DNA from: Myxococcales bacterium
Lineage (GTDB): Bacteria > Myxococcota > Polyangia > Fen-1088
DNA: 39,751 nt
Assembly (NCBI GenBank): GCA_003153875.1
Contig: PMBY01000446.1
Coordinates: 1 to 39,751 of the forward strand
Direction of reading: 5' to 3'
Shown: positions 1 through 8,963 of the stretch, piece by piece
Position numbering within the stretch: position 1 is the first letter of the stretch
Layout of the letters: every line of letters starts with the position of its first letter
Made by a program: the position numbers and the translations under genes
Notes under the pieces: generated by a model
The model's database searches: none
What the model was told of the DNA's origin: nothing
The model's input: the letters and a program-made list of their open reading frames with translations, nothing else

Positions 1-79
1 ACTTGGCGCTGAACTGCCGTCGGCGTGCCTTGGGGTCCACCTCGACCTCCGGAATGATATCCGTCTGTGCTTGGGTCAT
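1..79 (-). CDS. Transposase OrfA-like N-terminus (partial, cut by window edge)
   Basis: An ATG at 79-77 on the minus strand opens a frame that runs off the left edge. The 26 visible residues begin MTQAQTDIIPEVEVDPKARR and continue RQFSAK. A short acidic leader followed by a basic K-x-R-R-x-F-[ST]-A motif is typical of the N-terminus of IS3-family OrfA, the helix-turn-helix DNA-binding subunit of the transposase. An A/G-rich stretch (AAAGAAG) lies about 8 bases upstream as a possible ribosome site. If right, an insertion sequence ends somewhere between about 80 and 200, next to the first gene of the locus. The call rests on a short N-terminal similarity recalled from family knowledge; the rest of the protein is outside the window. 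Confidence 0.5.
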   Translation of the reverse strand, partial: MTQAQTDIIPEVEVDPKARRRQFSAK

Positions 80-207
80 CGCGCGACTTCTTTGCTCCGC
101 CCTCTACTCTAATTTCCACGGCGGCCACTGTCTCACTCACGTTGGCACAGAGGGAGCTGGCCGACAGCCAGCATGAGGAAGAGCTTACGCCATGGGCGAG
201 GGTTCGC

Positions 208-213
208 TATACT
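208..213 (+). promoter_or_regulatory. Candidate -10 box for the HAD-family gene
   Basis: TATACT (5 of 6 to the sigma-70 consensus) lies 24 bases before the TTG start at 238. The hexamer 17-18 bases further upstream is a poor -35 match. A GGAG ribosome site at 227-230 follows, 7 bases before the TTG, and supports that start. Confidence 0.35.
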
Positions 214-237
214 CGCGGGCCTTGACGGAGACCTAGC

Positions 238-2220
238 TTGAGCACTCGATCAGAACCGAGCCAAGACATCGCCTCATTCGATGTCTTCGATACCCTCCTT
301 GTTCGGTCCGTCCCATCGCGGGAGGCGGTCTTCGCGATCGTCGGGCGGAATCTCGGCTCCATGACGACTCTGTCGTCCGAGGAGTTCAGCGCGGCGCGGA
401 TTAGAGGAGAGGAGCGTGCCCAAGACACCACACCCAGAGAGGAAATCACGCTCCACGAGATCTACCAAGCGCTTGCCGCACAGGGAGCGATCCGGCCAGA
501 AGACACAAGACGCGCGGAGGCCGTCGAACTCGATGTCGAGGCATCGCTGCTCAGACCGATCGCCACGGGAGTGCGTCGGGTCGAGGACGCACGCGCTTCG
601 GGACGGCGGGTGATCTTCGTCTCCGACATGTACTTGCCCGCCGCCTTCATCAAGGCGCAGCTAGATCGCCATGGCATCTGGAGGGATGGAGACGGCTGCT
701 ACGTGTCCTCGGCGTTCGGCAAGCGGAAACGCGACGCAAGCTTGTACCGCGAGGTCATCGCTCGCGAGGGCGTCCTTGCGTCTCGCATCCTGCACACCGG
801 CGACAATCTCGTATCCGACGGATTTCAGGCGCGAGCGGTGGGGCTGCGAGCCGAGCTGCAGCCGCAGGGTAGGCTGAACCGATACGAGCGCATCCTCGAT
901 GAGCACGAGTCTGCCAGATGCCCTCTCAACTCGGCGATGGCTGGAGCAGCGCGACTTGCGCGACTGCAGCTGTTGGAGGATTCGCGTTCACACGCCGGCG
1001 TGCTCGATGTCGCCACAGGCGTTGCTGCGCCCACCCTCACCGCGTTTCTGATCTGGCTGCTGAGCGAGGCGAAGAAGAGGCACCTCCGCCGCCTATATTT
1101 CCTCTCACGCGACGGGCAGCCGCTTGCCGAGATGTGCGCTCGACTTGTGCAGAAGCTTGGGCTCGCCGTCGAGTGCCGCTACATCTACGCGAGCCGCCAG
1201 GTCTGGTGCAAAGCCGCAACGATTGAGCCGAGTGCCTCGAACCTCGACTGGGCTTGGGTCCACACGGTCGATCTTTCCATCGCCGACCTATTGGGACGCA
1301 TGAGCATCGCGCCTGCCGAGGTTGCGGACTCGCTGGCAGCTCTTGGTTTCACGGGCGCGGACTACGCGCGTAACCTCGCGCTTGACGAGCGTCGCCACTT
1401 GCGCGGCCTCATCGGCTTTCCTGCCGTCCGGGCTCTCATCCGCGAGCGTGCTGTCGAAACACGCGAGTTGTTGCTGGACTATCTCCGTCAAGAGGGCCTC
1501 GTTGGATCGGGCGACCACTATGGCGTCGTCGATCTTGGCTGGCACGCCAAGATGCAGGACGCGCTATCGGTGCTGTTGAATTTGGCTGGTGAGCCGTCCC
1601 CTCCTTGGTTCTTCTTCGGCCTCGAGAACTATAGCGATGCGGTCGACCCCTCGCTGCGCCAGGCCTACTTCTACGATCGGCCTCGCCGCGAAGGATTGCT
1701 TGACGTCGTGCCGGATCTAACGTCACCGCTAGAGGCGTTCAGCTGCGCAGATCATGGAACGCTCGTTGCCCTGGCCCGAGAAACGGGCGGGACGCATATC
1801 ATTCCCGTTCTCAACCCATCGGGTCCGGAGTTCGCGGGCCTCCAGTCGATGCGTCGATCCTACGCTGGTTTCATCGATCATCTCGATGTGAGTAATGTGG
1901 AGATTTCCGTGGACCAGCGGTGGGCGGTGGCCAAACTTCTTCGGGCGTTCTGGATCGCGCCTACCCGCCACGACGCCGAGGTCTGGGGTCGCGAGTTCCG
2001 CTGGGAGGACGGATTCGGCGGCAGGGCCACCTGGCGGCCCATGGCTGACAGCTATCACCTGGGGGATCTGTTTGCCGCAGCGCACACAGGGCGCCGTCCC
2101 CGCTCAAATCACGTTCTTTGGCATGAGGCTTCACTGGCGCTGACCCCGTTCTACCTCGCCCTCCCACTGAAAGTGATCCTGCGTGTTCGAGCTGTAGTTC
2201 CTGACCGCAAACGACGGTGA
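238..2220 (+). CDS. HAD-superfamily hydrolase, large COG5610-like protein
   Basis: A 660-residue cytoplasmic protein starting at TTG with GGAG 7 bases upstream. The N-terminal 210 residues carry the HAD phosphatase signature: motif I as DVFDTL (residues 15-20, nucleophile D15 and acid/base D18), motif II in FVSDMYLP (S129), a conserved lysine near K162-K164, and motif IV as GDNLVSD (188-194). This arrangement fits the predicted HAD hydrolases of COG5610, which often occur in surface polysaccharide loci or fused to glycosyltransferases. The C-terminal 400 residues hold a second conserved block that I cannot assign. It has no signal peptide or membrane span. A phosphatase role on a sugar phosphate or phospho-intermediate is an inference from family and location. 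It lies between a possible IS end and a polysaccharide lyase-like gene and is transcribed alone. Confidence 0.75.
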   Translation: MSTRSEPSQDIASFDVFDTLLVRSVPSREAVFAIVGRNLGSMTTLSSEEFSAARIRGEERAQDTTPREEITLHEIYQALAAQGAIRPEDTRRAEAVELDVEASLLRPIATGVRRVEDARASGRRVIFVSDMYLPAAFIKAQLDRHGIWRDGDGCYVSSAFGKRKRDASLYREVIAREGVLASRILHTGDNLVSDGFQARAVGLRAELQPQGRLNRYERILDEHESARCPLNSAMAGAARLARLQLLEDSRSHAGVLDVATGVAAPTLTAFLIWLLSEAKKRHLRRLYFLSRDGQPLAEMCARLVQKLGLAVECRYIYASRQVWCKAATIEPSASNLDWAWVHTVDLSIADLLGRMSIAPAEVADSLAALGFTGADYARNLALDERRHLRGLIGFPAVRALIRERAVETRELLLDYLRQEGLVGSGDHYGVVDLGWHAKMQDALSVLLNLAGEPSPPWFFFGLENYSDAVDPSLRQAYFYDRPRREGLLDVVPDLTSPLEAFSCADHGTLVALARETGGTHIIPVLNPSGPEFAGLQSMRRSYAGFIDHLDVSNVEISVDQRWAVAKLLRAFWIAPTRHDAEVWGREFRWEDGFGGRATWRPMADSYHLGDLFAAAHTGRRPRSNHVLWHEASLALTPFYLALPLKVILRVRAVVPDRKRR

Positions 2221-2433
2221 CACGGCCAAGGCCGGATTGATCTCCGCCGACGGCAGGCACGTCTGACCTGCCTCTTCCCAAGCACTTGATCGTTCTATAG
2301 CGTCATCAACTTGCGCCGTCATCCTGTCGAGGCAGCTGAGATGATCCGACGGCAACATCCTCGCGTGCTAACCTGCGCACTCACGGGCAGGACAACTTTT
2401 TGAGCACACTGCACCGGCAACTCGGAGGCCACC

Positions 2434-5421
2434 ATGAAGATTTTCTACGCGGAAAACGTCGCGCTCGCGGCGCTGCTTGCTGCTGTCGCAGCCTGCACAG
2501 GTACCACCAAAGGCAGCACTGGCAAAGTCGTTGAGATCCCCTGCACACCGAATTGCAGCAACGGGGCCTGCTCCGACAACGGCTGCGGCGGTACGTGCAG
2601 TCCTTGTAGTGGGGACCACGCCACACTGTACCTGTATCCATCTTCTCTGAGCGTCCCCGTCGGGGCCTACCAGACCGCGACCGCCATCATCGTGGGCGTG
2701 AGCGACAAAACCGTCACATGGACAACCGATGGCGGCACCATCGTAGGCACCAATCCTTGCGTCCTCAATGAGCCGTGCACCGTAGCTCTGTACTCGGCCA
2801 CGCCGGGAACCTTCCATTTGACCGCCACCAGCAACGCCGAAACCAAGGTCTCGGCGAGCATGACCGTCGTGTTCACGAGCGCTCCCGTCCCCGTTACGGC
2901 ACACCCGAGGCTGCTCGTCACGCCGGCCATGCTCGATGGCTTGCGCACCAAAGCGACCCAGAGCAATCCTATCTATCAATCCCTCCTTTACCGCGCGAAT
3001 CTTGCACTCGACAAGAGCAACAGCTTCCATTGGAATTGGTCCTGCCCCAGTATCACCGGGGGGACGGGGGGCACCGGGTTGCCCGCCAGTTCCGACGAAC
3101 CGAGCATGGCTAGCCAGTGGTTAGAGCACGATGCTTTCCTATTTGCTTTCTTGTCGCTCGTCGCCCCGACCGATACTGAACGGCACCAGTGGGGCTGCTA
3201 TGGGCACGATCTCTGGATGTACTCCATGAGTTTGACCGTCAAAGGCGTGTCCGGCATGGAGATGCAAAATGGAAACCGATGGTCCGATTCCGCGCAAGCC
3301 TTCACGTTGACGGCTGACTGGCTGAGGGGCAGCGGCGCCCTCAGTGACAGCGACTGGCGGACCACCCATGACTTCTTTGCCTTCGTCATTCAGCGTGTCC
3401 TGCGAAACCTCTCCGGCAGCACCGCTCCCGTTGCCAAGTACAACGACATCTCGGAGCTCCAATCGAGTCCTGAGAGCCGTTGGGATCTGACCGCCATGCG
3501 CGCCATGGGCAACAACTATACGTTCGCCAAGCTCCTCTATCTGGTGGCCGCAGGCCTCACCTTCGACGACACCCCAGCAGACGATCCGGCGTTGAGCAAC
3601 ACCTGCGGCGCCGACCGCCATACCGTGTGCGCATCGGACTACACGGCCGGTTCGCTCCGAGCGTACTGGGATTATCTCACAGGGGCCATGCTTTACAAAG
3701 AATGGGGCCACTTGGAAGATCCAGTCGTGACTTGGAAGGCCTATGATTCCAAGTGGGGTAATGTTCCTACCCCGCCCATGTGCGCGTCCCAGGACACCCC
3801 TTTGCACCCTTGCCTGGGTGATGGTCGCGGTGGCGAATCCGTCGAGGGCAGCTGGTACCGCAGCACGCTCTTCAGGTTCCGCTATGCTTTGAATGCTATC
3901 CAGTCGGCCGGCTACAACGATCCCGTACTCTATGGACCCCAGTTGTCGCTGGTCACATCGAGTTGGTGGGACCTGAACCACGTGGCCGAGACCGAGTTTC
4001 TCACCGGCAGATCTGGAAAGAATGCTGCTTTCAACTATTGGATGACAGGCGACTCGAACTCTTATTACAGATTCCCATCAGACTACGCCGAGCTTTCATC
4101 CATGCTCGTTTCCGACTCGTACACAGGGAGGTCCGATCGGGCGAGCGGCTTGCTTTGGACCATCCTCAATTCAGCCTACGGAGGGCCGGTGGAAAATGAA
4201 GTCGCCTGCTCTGGGTACTGCGGATTCTTGAGCGAGCTCAACAACGACATCGCAAGCATGGTCGCCATGGATCTCTTCATCGCCTTGCCCGCGGGCGACC
4301 CGACAGCAACGGATTCGCTGCCCCCTGACCCGCGCCCGTCGATGCCACTCGACTTCTACGATGCCGGCAACCAACATATCCTCGCACGCAGCGGTTGGAC
4401 CGGGGATGACGTGGCGTTCTCCTACTACTGTCCGAATACGTTGATCGACCACGAACATTCATTCTGCGGCCGCTTCGACATCTTCAGAAAGGGGGAGTAC
4501 ATCACCAAGGGCCGGAGCGCATTCAACGACTACAACCAGAACATGACCGTGGCTTCCCAGAACAACACCGTGAGCATCCAGAACCCTCGCGGCAAGCTGC
4601 CTGCCTCCGATGAATGGGGGTATCCGGCGCTCTATTACGGCGGCCAACTCTGGCATGCCGAGCAGGACAGCATGTCGCCCCTGCTGCACGCGGAGCTACC
4701 TTCTTACGTGGCGGCCTTGGTCGACATGACTGGTTTCTACAATGGCGCACCTCAAGGTTCATTCTCTTCGTTCAATGCGGTCAGTCATGTTTCGCGCTCC
4801 TTGTTGTACCTGCGCGCCCCGAACCAGGTTGTTTTCTACGATCGCGCGGAAACGGATGGGGCTGGATTCAAAGAAGTGCACGTGGTGACCACGGGAAAGA
4901 TCGACTTTCCGAGCGCCACGATCGCGCACTGGAAGACCCAGTCAGGTGGTCAGGATGTCTATCTTACGAGCCTGCTGCCAACCGATGCGGCCATAAGCGA
5001 CGCCCCGCTCATCGCCAGCACTGCGACGGTACAGGCGGACGATTGGGAAGTTGTAAGCACGGTGAAGGTCAGCGCCGCAACCTCGCCCAGCGCGCGCTTT
5101 CTCACGGTTCTTGAGTTCGGCGACGTGGGGTTGTCGCGAAGCGCGACGGCGTCCGTGGCATCGACCGCAGGCACAGCCTTCGAGGGTGCAAAGGTGGGGA
5201 ATTCCTTGGCCATGTTCAAACGAGACTGGAACGCCACCTTCATCTCGGTCACCTATTCACCGGCTGGCGCCACCAATCACTATGTGGCAGACCTGAAGCC
5301 GAGCCACGGCTACGTTGTGACCCAAGCCGGGACACCTATGCAGGTCATGAGTGACACCGCGGGCGTTGTTTCCTTCACTGCCCTCGGGACTGGCGACGTC
5401 ACCGTGGCCGACCCTGGCTAG
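2434..5421 (+). CDS. Heparinase II/III-like polysaccharide lyase lipoprotein
   Basis: A 995-residue exported lipoprotein. The signal peptide ends in a lipobox with C21 (AAVAAC). It is followed by a Cys-rich segment (about 36-60, CxxxCxxxxCxxNGCGGTC pattern), an Ig-like Big_2-type domain (about 62-150), then HPRLLVTPAMLDGLR (about 155 onward), the usual entry to the alpha/alpha-toroid of alginate lyase and heparinase II/III families. After about residue 640 comes a beta-sandwich region with HILARSGW and a DHEHSFCGRFDIFRKGEYI segment, typical of the C-terminal heparinase II/III domain with its conserved His. Such enzymes cleave uronic acid-containing polysaccharides by beta-elimination. Location at the edge of the EPS locus suggests it trims or degrades the locus product outside the cell (inference). 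GGAGG lies 6 bases before the ATG. A hairpin just after the stop may terminate it. Confidence 0.72.
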   Translation: MKIFYAENVALAALLAAVAACTGTTKGSTGKVVEIPCTPNCSNGACSDNGCGGTCSPCSGDHATLYLYPSSLSVPVGAYQTATAIIVGVSDKTVTWTTDGGTIVGTNPCVLNEPCTVALYSATPGTFHLTATSNAETKVSASMTVVFTSAPVPVTAHPRLLVTPAMLDGLRTKATQSNPIYQSLLYRANLALDKSNSFHWNWSCPSITGGTGGTGLPASSDEPSMASQWLEHDAFLFAFLSLVAPTDTERHQWGCYGHDLWMYSMSLTVKGVSGMEMQNGNRWSDSAQAFTLTADWLRGSGALSDSDWRTTHDFFAFVIQRVLRNLSGSTAPVAKYNDISELQSSPESRWDLTAMRAMGNNYTFAKLLYLVAAGLTFDDTPADDPALSNTCGADRHTVCASDYTAGSLRAYWDYLTGAMLYKEWGHLEDPVVTWKAYDSKWGNVPTPPMCASQDTPLHPCLGDGRGGESVEGSWYRSTLFRFRYALNAIQSAGYNDPVLYGPQLSLVTSSWWDLNHVAETEFLTGRSGKNAAFNYWMTGDSNSYYRFPSDYAELSSMLVSDSYTGRSDRASGLLWTILNSAYGGPVENEVACSGYCGFLSELNNDIASMVAMDLFIALPAGDPTATDSLPPDPRPSMPLDFYDAGNQHILARSGWTGDDVAFSYYCPNTLIDHEHSFCGRFDIFRKGEYITKGRSAFNDYNQNMTVASQNNTVSIQNPRGKLPASDEWGYPALYYGGQLWHAEQDSMSPLLHAELPSYVAALVDMTGFYNGAPQGSFSSFNAVSHVSRSLLYLRAPNQVVFYDRAETDGAGFKEVHVVTTGKIDFPSATIAHWKTQSGGQDVYLTSLLPTDAAISDAPLIASTATVQADDWEVVSTVKVSAATSPSARFLTVLEFGDVGLSRSATASVASTAGTAFEGAKVGNSLAMFKRDWNATFISVTYSPAGATNHYVADLKPSHGYVVTQAGTPMQVMSDTAGVVSFTALGTGDVTVADPG

Positions 5422-5460
5422 GCCTGTGTCTGCTCGATGTCCACGCCTCGAGCAACAGGC
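5422..5460. terminator. Hairpin between convergent genes, probable bidirectional terminator
   Basis: GCCTGT (5422-5427) plus TGCTCGA (5431-5437) pair with TCGAGCA (5448-5454) plus ACAGGC (5455-5460). This gives 13 base pairs with a 3-base bulge and a 10-base loop. It starts just past the lyase gene stop and lies 16 bases before the stop of the convergent MBOAT gene. There is no clear U-tract on either side, so intrinsic termination is plausible but not certain. Confidence 0.5.
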
Positions 5461-5476
5461 TTCACCGCGTCGCCGT

Positions 5477-6979
5477 CTAGAACCGCGCGTAGACGAAGCT
5501 CTTCGCGTCCGCGCCGTGAAACGCAAACAGATACACCATCACAGCCATGATGACCGCGCGCGCCCAGGGCGCCCTGAGGGGCAACAGAGCACGCCCCACC
5601 CTATCGTGTTCAGCCGGTTCGCCACTTCGGCGCTGGCAGGCCCCGCCCACAGCAACCATAACGATGAGGCCCAGCGCAAATACCATTTCGCCGGCAGGTT
5701 GCCGCAGGAATAGCGTTTCAGCAACGTGCTCGGCTCGGAGGAGCGACACCACGCTGGCCGGCAAGCCAACAACGGTTTGCGCTACAATGCGGAAGGCTTG
5801 ACCAACTGAGTTGGCTCGAAAGAAGACCCAAGCGATACAAACCAGGTGAAAAGTCACGAACACTTGCCAATACCGCAGCCGCGCTGACGCCTGTATCTTG
5901 AATCTCTTGTACAATTGACGTTGCCACGGCTTGTAGAGAACGAAACTGGCCATGTACAGGCCATGCAAGACTCCCCACACAACAAAGCACCAAGTGGCAC
6001 CGTGCCAAATGCCCGACACCAAGAACGTCACCACCAATGCCGCAGGCGTGCCCCACCGAGGGCTATTGCGCCATCCCATCTGTAGTGGCTTGAAGATGTA
6101 GTCAAGGATCCAACTGGAAAACGATATATGCCAGCGCCGCCAGAAATCGGCGATGGACGTCGCAAAATAGGGCGCATTGAAGTTTTCTGTCAGTCGGATA
6201 CCGAAAAGACGCGCTGCCCCGCGTGCCATGTCGGTGTAACCTGAAAAATCAAAATACAACTGCGCCGCGAAGAAATACGTCGCAGTGAGCAACGGCAGAC
6301 CGCGAAACTGGTCAACGTCGCCGTAGACCACGTCGACAAACACAGCCAAGCGATCAGCTACGACCACCTTCTTGAACAGGCCCCACGCAAACAGTCGCAT
6401 GCCAGACGCAAGATCGGCGAGTGATAGTGCCGGCGGATCCCGCAATTGCGGCAACAGATTCTCTCCACGCTCAATGGGCCCCTGGACGATCTTCGCGAAC
6501 AGGGCCATGAAAATCGCAAAGCGGCCAAAGTGGCGTTCGGCCGGAATGATCTCGAGATAGACATCGATCAGGTACGAAATAGCCTGAAACGCATAGAATG
6601 ATACCCCCACCGACACAAAAACCGGCGCACGCACCGTCAGACCCGATGTCCCCCAAAGTCCCCAAAGGAAGTTTAGGTTCTGAGCGACAAAGCCGGAGTA
6701 TTTGAGCACAACCAGCGGCGCAACGACGATTGCCACTCCGAACCACAACAGCGCCCGCCGCCGTGTTGGGGTGTGCGCGTGTTCGATGGCCAGACCGAAA
6801 CCAAAAGACGCTCCTGTCACCAGCAGCAGGACGCCGAGCAGATACGGCACACCCAGGGATGCATAGAAGACTATGCTCACTATCAGCAAGGCCAACCAAC
6901 GCAAACGCGGCCCCAACGCCCAGGCCAGCAACAAAGCGCAAGGTAGAAACACCGCGAAGGTGAAGGAATTGAAGGCCAT
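5477..6979 (-). CDS. MBOAT-family membrane O-acyltransferase (DltB/AlgI-like)
   Basis: A 500-residue polytopic inner-membrane protein with about 10-12 hydrophobic segments. It has the MBOAT hallmarks: DFWRRWHISFSSW with H284 and VSGIWHGATW with the invariant catalytic H326, plus the FDFSGYTDMARG segment at 244-254. Family members (DltB, AlgI, PatA) take an acyl group from a cytoplasmic donor and move it across the membrane to a polysaccharide or a periplasmic acceptor. It is the last gene of a four-gene minus-strand operon and starts 23 bases after the carrier protein stop. With an AMP ligase and a dedicated carrier protein upstream, the donor is most likely the loaded carrier protein, as for DltB, rather than acetyl-CoA as proposed for AlgI. 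The acyl group itself cannot be read from the sequence. Confidence 0.9.
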   Translation of the reverse strand: MAFNSFTFAVFLPCALLLAWALGPRLRWLALLIVSIVFYASLGVPYLLGVLLLVTGASFGFGLAIEHAHTPTRRRALLWFGVAIVVAPLVVLKYSGFVAQNLNFLWGLWGTSGLTVRAPVFVSVGVSFYAFQAISYLIDVYLEIIPAERHFGRFAIFMALFAKIVQGPIERGENLLPQLRDPPALSLADLASGMRLFAWGLFKKVVVADRLAVFVDVVYGDVDQFRGLPLLTATYFFAAQLYFDFSGYTDMARGAARLFGIRLTENFNAPYFATSIADFWRRWHISFSSWILDYIFKPLQMGWRNSPRWGTPAALVVTFLVSGIWHGATWCFVVWGVLHGLYMASFVLYKPWQRQLYKRFKIQASARLRYWQVFVTFHLVCIAWVFFRANSVGQAFRIVAQTVVGLPASVVSLLRAEHVAETLFLRQPAGEMVFALGLIVMVAVGGACQRRSGEPAEHDRVGRALLPLRAPWARAVIMAVMVYLFAFHGADAKSFVYARF

Positions 6980-7002
6980 TTCCGTAGAATATCCGCGCGC
7001 GG

Positions 7003-7239
7003 TTAGCCTGGCCCGATCTTCTTGTCAACCAGGGATTGCAACTGACCAATATTCTTCAGACGGATGATCTCCATGGTCTGAAAGCGAATCTTGTATTCGC
7101 TTTCCACAGCAGTGATGATCTTCACATGCGATAGTGAATCCCACCCTGGAACTTCGCTGGCGGTTGTTTCGTCGGTCACTTCCCAGTCGTCAAGTTCGAG
7201 CTGTCGAAGAATGGTCTTCTTGAGGCGGTCTGCTATCAT
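7003..7239 (-). CDS. Acyl carrier protein (DltC-like partner of ligase and MBOAT)
   Basis: A 78-residue acidic four-helix carrier protein. The phosphopantetheine attachment motif is GWDSLSH with S35. The ATG at 7239 is preferred over a longer frame because it follows an AGGGAG ribosome site by about 7 bases, gives the normal carrier protein length, and lies 11 bases after the ligase stop. It presumably receives the acyl or aminoacyl group from the AMP ligase encoded immediately upstream and presents it as a thioester to the MBOAT protein encoded immediately downstream. This order is known for DltC between DltA and DltB; its transfer to this system is inferred from gene order and family. Confidence 0.88.
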   Translation of the reverse strand: MIADRLKKTILRQLELDDWEVTDETTASEVPGWDSLSHVKIITAVESEYKIRFQTMEIIRLKNIGQLQSLVDKKIGPG

Positions 7240-7250
7240 GTCTCGTCTCC

Positions 7251-8963
7251 CTAGGTCTTCCAGGACAATTCTGTCAATGCGCGGGTTTTGTTGGCGGACC
7301 GCGACGGCTTGCCGGCTGAGCTCTTGATCAGCCACCGCCTTGGCACCAAATACACGCGCGCGATGGTCACATCCATTTGCATACCTGCCTTAAGCACCGC
7401 CATGCGAACAGCCTTGCGGTCAGCCTCGATCTCGGCGTCGGTTTCGGCCACCACGCAGAGCACTTCCGTGCCGCTGGCGTCGTCGTCAGCGCCAAAGGCG
7501 ATCACGCGTCCTGGAACGACCCCGTCAACCCCTCCCACGACATCTTCAACATCCTCGGGATAGACGTTGTTGCCCGCGACGATGACCACGTCCTTCTTGC
7601 GGCCGATGACGTAGCATTCGCCGTCATGCATGAAGCCGTAGTCGCCTCCGTAGTACCAACTGTCGGCTAGAACCTCTGCGGTCTTTTCGGGATAGTTCCG
7701 ATAGCCGTCGAACAACGACACGGATGAAATGGCAATTTCGCCGACTCGGCCGGACGGGACTTCGTGCCGATGCTCGTCAACCACCCGCACTTGGCACCCC
7801 GAAATCACAGCCCCTGAGGACACGCACCAACGCGTGTCCTCTGTCCCGGTCGCAATGACGACGTTGCCTTTTGCCAGCTCACCCCGCAAGACAGGCAGTA
7901 CCCGTGCCTCTTGACCGGGTCGGGTCTGTGTCACTGCATACGTGGTTTCGGCCATGGCGTAGCAAGCAGCCAAGGCCTCGCGGCGCAGGCCATGCGGAGC
8001 AAACCGCGCGTGAAATTTGTTGTGGCTGTCGGCACGTACCGGCTCACTGCAATTGATGACCATCCGGAGAGATTCCAGATTGACACTCACCAGGTCGTCA
8101 TCATGAATCCGGTCGGACATGAAGTTGTAGGCAAAATTCGGCAGCCAGCTCAGCGTGCCGCGCTCGCGCGTCACTGCCTCCAGCAGTAAGACGGGAGCGG
8201 AAACCCATTCAAATGGGTCGAGCTGCACCAAGGGAACTCCGAAGGTCAACGGCAAGTAGAAGGCCGCGATGAGCCCCATATCGTGGTAAAGTGGCAACCA
8301 ACTGACGATCTTGTCTTCAGGCCCAAGGGCAATGGCCTCGGCATAGCGTTTGACATGTTCGAGCACGGCCTGGTGACTCAGGACCACAGGTTTCTGCAAG
8401 CCCGTGGTGCCCGAAGAATGCTGCAGGAGCACGGGATCGGTCGTGGCTGCGGGCGAATGATCGATGATCGTACGGTTCTGCAAGATTGGATTTGCACACC
8501 ATTCGAGCGGAAACAAGACGTCGCGGATGGTGCTGCCCTCGGTAGTGACCAGCGGGCGAACAATCGGATCCAGCTCACGTTCCGTCAAAATGTAGTCCAG
8601 ACCGGAACGCAGGGACATGCCCTGAAGGCCCTGACGAAATTTGTCGGGATGGAGGCGTGGGTTGGGATAGGCAAGAATCGACGGCAAGGCGCCCAAGGCG
8701 CTGACCGCCATGTACGTCGGATAGAAGAGCTTGTTGTGGCGAATAATCAGTGCGCACACCTGGCCGGGTTTGATGCCGCGGCTTTGCAGTTCGCTCGCCA
8801 CTTGCGACGCCGCCGCCATGAGCGCACTCCACGTCCAACGAAAAGGATCCTCGCCAGCGCACCAATGGATGATGGCATCTCGGTCAGGTGTGGCTTCGGC
8901 GTGGTGGCGCCAATGGTCCCAAACCAGGCCGTTGGTTGCCAGGGAGAAAGTGGAACTGGTCAT
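7251..8963 (-). CDS. Acyl/aminoacyl-AMP ligase (class I adenylate-forming enzyme)
   Basis: A 570-residue cytoplasmic enzyme with all core motifs of the ANL superfamily: A3 as QHSSGTTGLQKP (181-192), an A7-like YYGGDYG, A8 as GRKKDVVIVAGNNVYPEDVE and the A10 lysine in SSAGKPSR near the C-terminus. It activates a carboxylate with ATP to an adenylate and passes it to a thiol. The overall look (GNNVYPEDVE, long N-domain) resembles fatty acyl-AMP ligases more than true DltA, so the substrate may be a fatty or hydroxy acid rather than D-alanine; I cannot decide. Its ATG overlaps the stop of the SGNH gene by 4 bases (ATGA) and has AAGGGG 8 bases upstream. The carrier protein gene follows after 11 bases, its likely acceptor. 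Confidence 0.88.
   Translation of the reverse strand: MTSSTFSLATNGLVWDHWRHHAEATPDRDAIIHWCAGEDPFRWTWSALMAAASQVASELQSRGIKPGQVCALIIRHNKLFYPTYMAVSALGALPSILAYPNPRLHPDKFRQGLQGMSLRSGLDYILTERELDPIVRPLVTTEGSTIRDVLFPLEWCANPILQNRTIIDHSPAATTDPVLLQHSSGTTGLQKPVVLSHQAVLEHVKRYAEAIALGPEDKIVSWLPLYHDMGLIAAFYLPLTFGVPLVQLDPFEWVSAPVLLLEAVTRERGTLSWLPNFAYNFMSDRIHDDDLVSVNLESLRMVINCSEPVRADSHNKFHARFAPHGLRREALAACYAMAETTYAVTQTRPGQEARVLPVLRGELAKGNVVIATGTEDTRWCVSSGAVISGCQVRVVDEHRHEVPSGRVGEIAISSVSLFDGYRNYPEKTAEVLADSWYYGGDYGFMHDGECYVIGRKKDVVIVAGNNVYPEDVEDVVGGVDGVVPGRVIAFGADDDASGTEVLCVVAETDAEIEADRKAVRMAVLKAGMQMDVTIARVYLVPRRWLIKSSAGKPSRSANKTRALTELSWKT

Noticed and set aside
2368..3030. 220-residue minus-strand frame over the lyase signal peptide and Ig-like domain
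   Set aside because: It is antisense to a clear lipoprotein start with GGAGG ribosome site and has no domain.
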